A stretch of 43,012 bases of DNA from assembly GCA_947626545.1 (NCBI GenBank), contig CANQSS010000015.1, forward strand, positions 1 through 43,012, written 5' to 3'. The notes beneath the pieces were generated by a model. That model ran no database searches. It was not told the origin of the DNA and saw only the letters and a list, made by a program, of their open reading frames with translations. Source of the stretch: an uncultured Akkermansia sp. (GTDB lineage: Bacteria; Verrucomicrobiota; Verrucomicrobiia; Verrucomicrobiales; Akkermansiaceae). The position numbers and the translations under genes are program-made. Shown here in pieces: positions 42,878 through 43,012 of the stretch (position 1 is the first letter of the stretch; each line of letters begins with the position of its first letter).

Positions 42878-42907
42878 ATTGTAGCACCCTGAGCATTCTT
42901 CCTGCAA
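42878..42907 (-). promoter_or_regulatory. Promoter candidate for the RelE-like gene and permease
   Basis: On minus: TTGCAG (42902-42907), 18-nt spacer, TACAAT (42878-42883; 5 of 6). The -10 ends 6 nt before the GTG at 42871, predicting a leaderless transcript. Confidence 0.45.
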
Positions 42908-43012
42908 GTCTAAAAAATGTCTGCCTGAATCTACACCCACACGTGTCCCATGAAAATCTTCTCTTGGCCCATTCAACCCATTCATCATGAGCTGTCCATG
43001 GATGAAGGACGG

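Noticed and set aside
42872..42988. N-terminal extension of the RelE-like gene to the ATG at 42988
   Set aside because: The extra 39 residues look non-coding and contain a promoter; the GTG at 42871 fits better.

Overview
The window looks like chromosomal DNA of a Gram-negative bacterium of the Verrucomicrobiota, most likely Akkermansia or a close relative. This is inferred from the housekeeping set, a secreted sulfatase, discoidin-type secreted proteins and the style of FtsZ and RpoD. No rRNA or other decisive marker is present. It is moderately GC-rich, densely coded, and carries no tRNA, rRNA, CRISPR array or insertion sequence that I can recognise.

Layout. A truncated gene leaves the left edge (1-98, minus). 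Then, on plus, come rpoD, rimO and a bifunctional penicillin-binding protein, an AbiF-type HEPN gene, and thymidylate kinase. On minus follow a mreB - RNase E/G - sulfatase cluster. A plus-strand Hsp33 gene converges on a minus-strand pair: a membrane transglutaminase-like protein (TG1) and a thioredoxin-fold protein (Trx1). After a 580-nt gene-poor stretch comes a minus-strand chain: lipoprotein polysaccharide deacetylase, cobA-hemD fusion, hemA and a small membrane protein. Next are divergent queE and a low-molecular-weight phosphatase gene. A long minus-strand block follows: ftsA - ftsZ - TG2 - Trx2 and a decayed third copy, TG3' - Trx3'. Divergent from ftsA lie two overlapping radical SAM genes (AhbD-like and AhbC). 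They converge on gltB, which is preceded by an ABC permease and a small RelE/ParE-like gene at the right edge.

Pathways. hemA, cobA-hemD and ahbC/ahbD all belong to tetrapyrrole synthesis and together point to the siroheme-dependent route to heme. rpoD, mreB, ftsA, ftsZ, the PBP and the deacetylase are core transcription, shape, division and envelope genes.

Two things stand out as possibly undescribed. First is a two-gene cassette: a membrane-anchored transglutaminase-like protein with a discoidin-type C-terminus, followed by an exported thioredoxin-fold protein without CXXC. It occurs three times in the same order, once fused to the end of the ftsA-ftsZ cluster and once as a wreck. Second is a family of intergenic elements. 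Each begins with a GGC...GCC hairpin whose arms change in a compensatory way between copies, then a variable number of TGTACGA heptamers, a GCGC hairpin that sometimes carries a T-run, and in three copies a conserved roughly 80-nt 3' module. A third pattern is that several genes have a promoter -10 box only 4-10 nt before the start codon, which predicts leaderless or nearly leaderless mRNAs.
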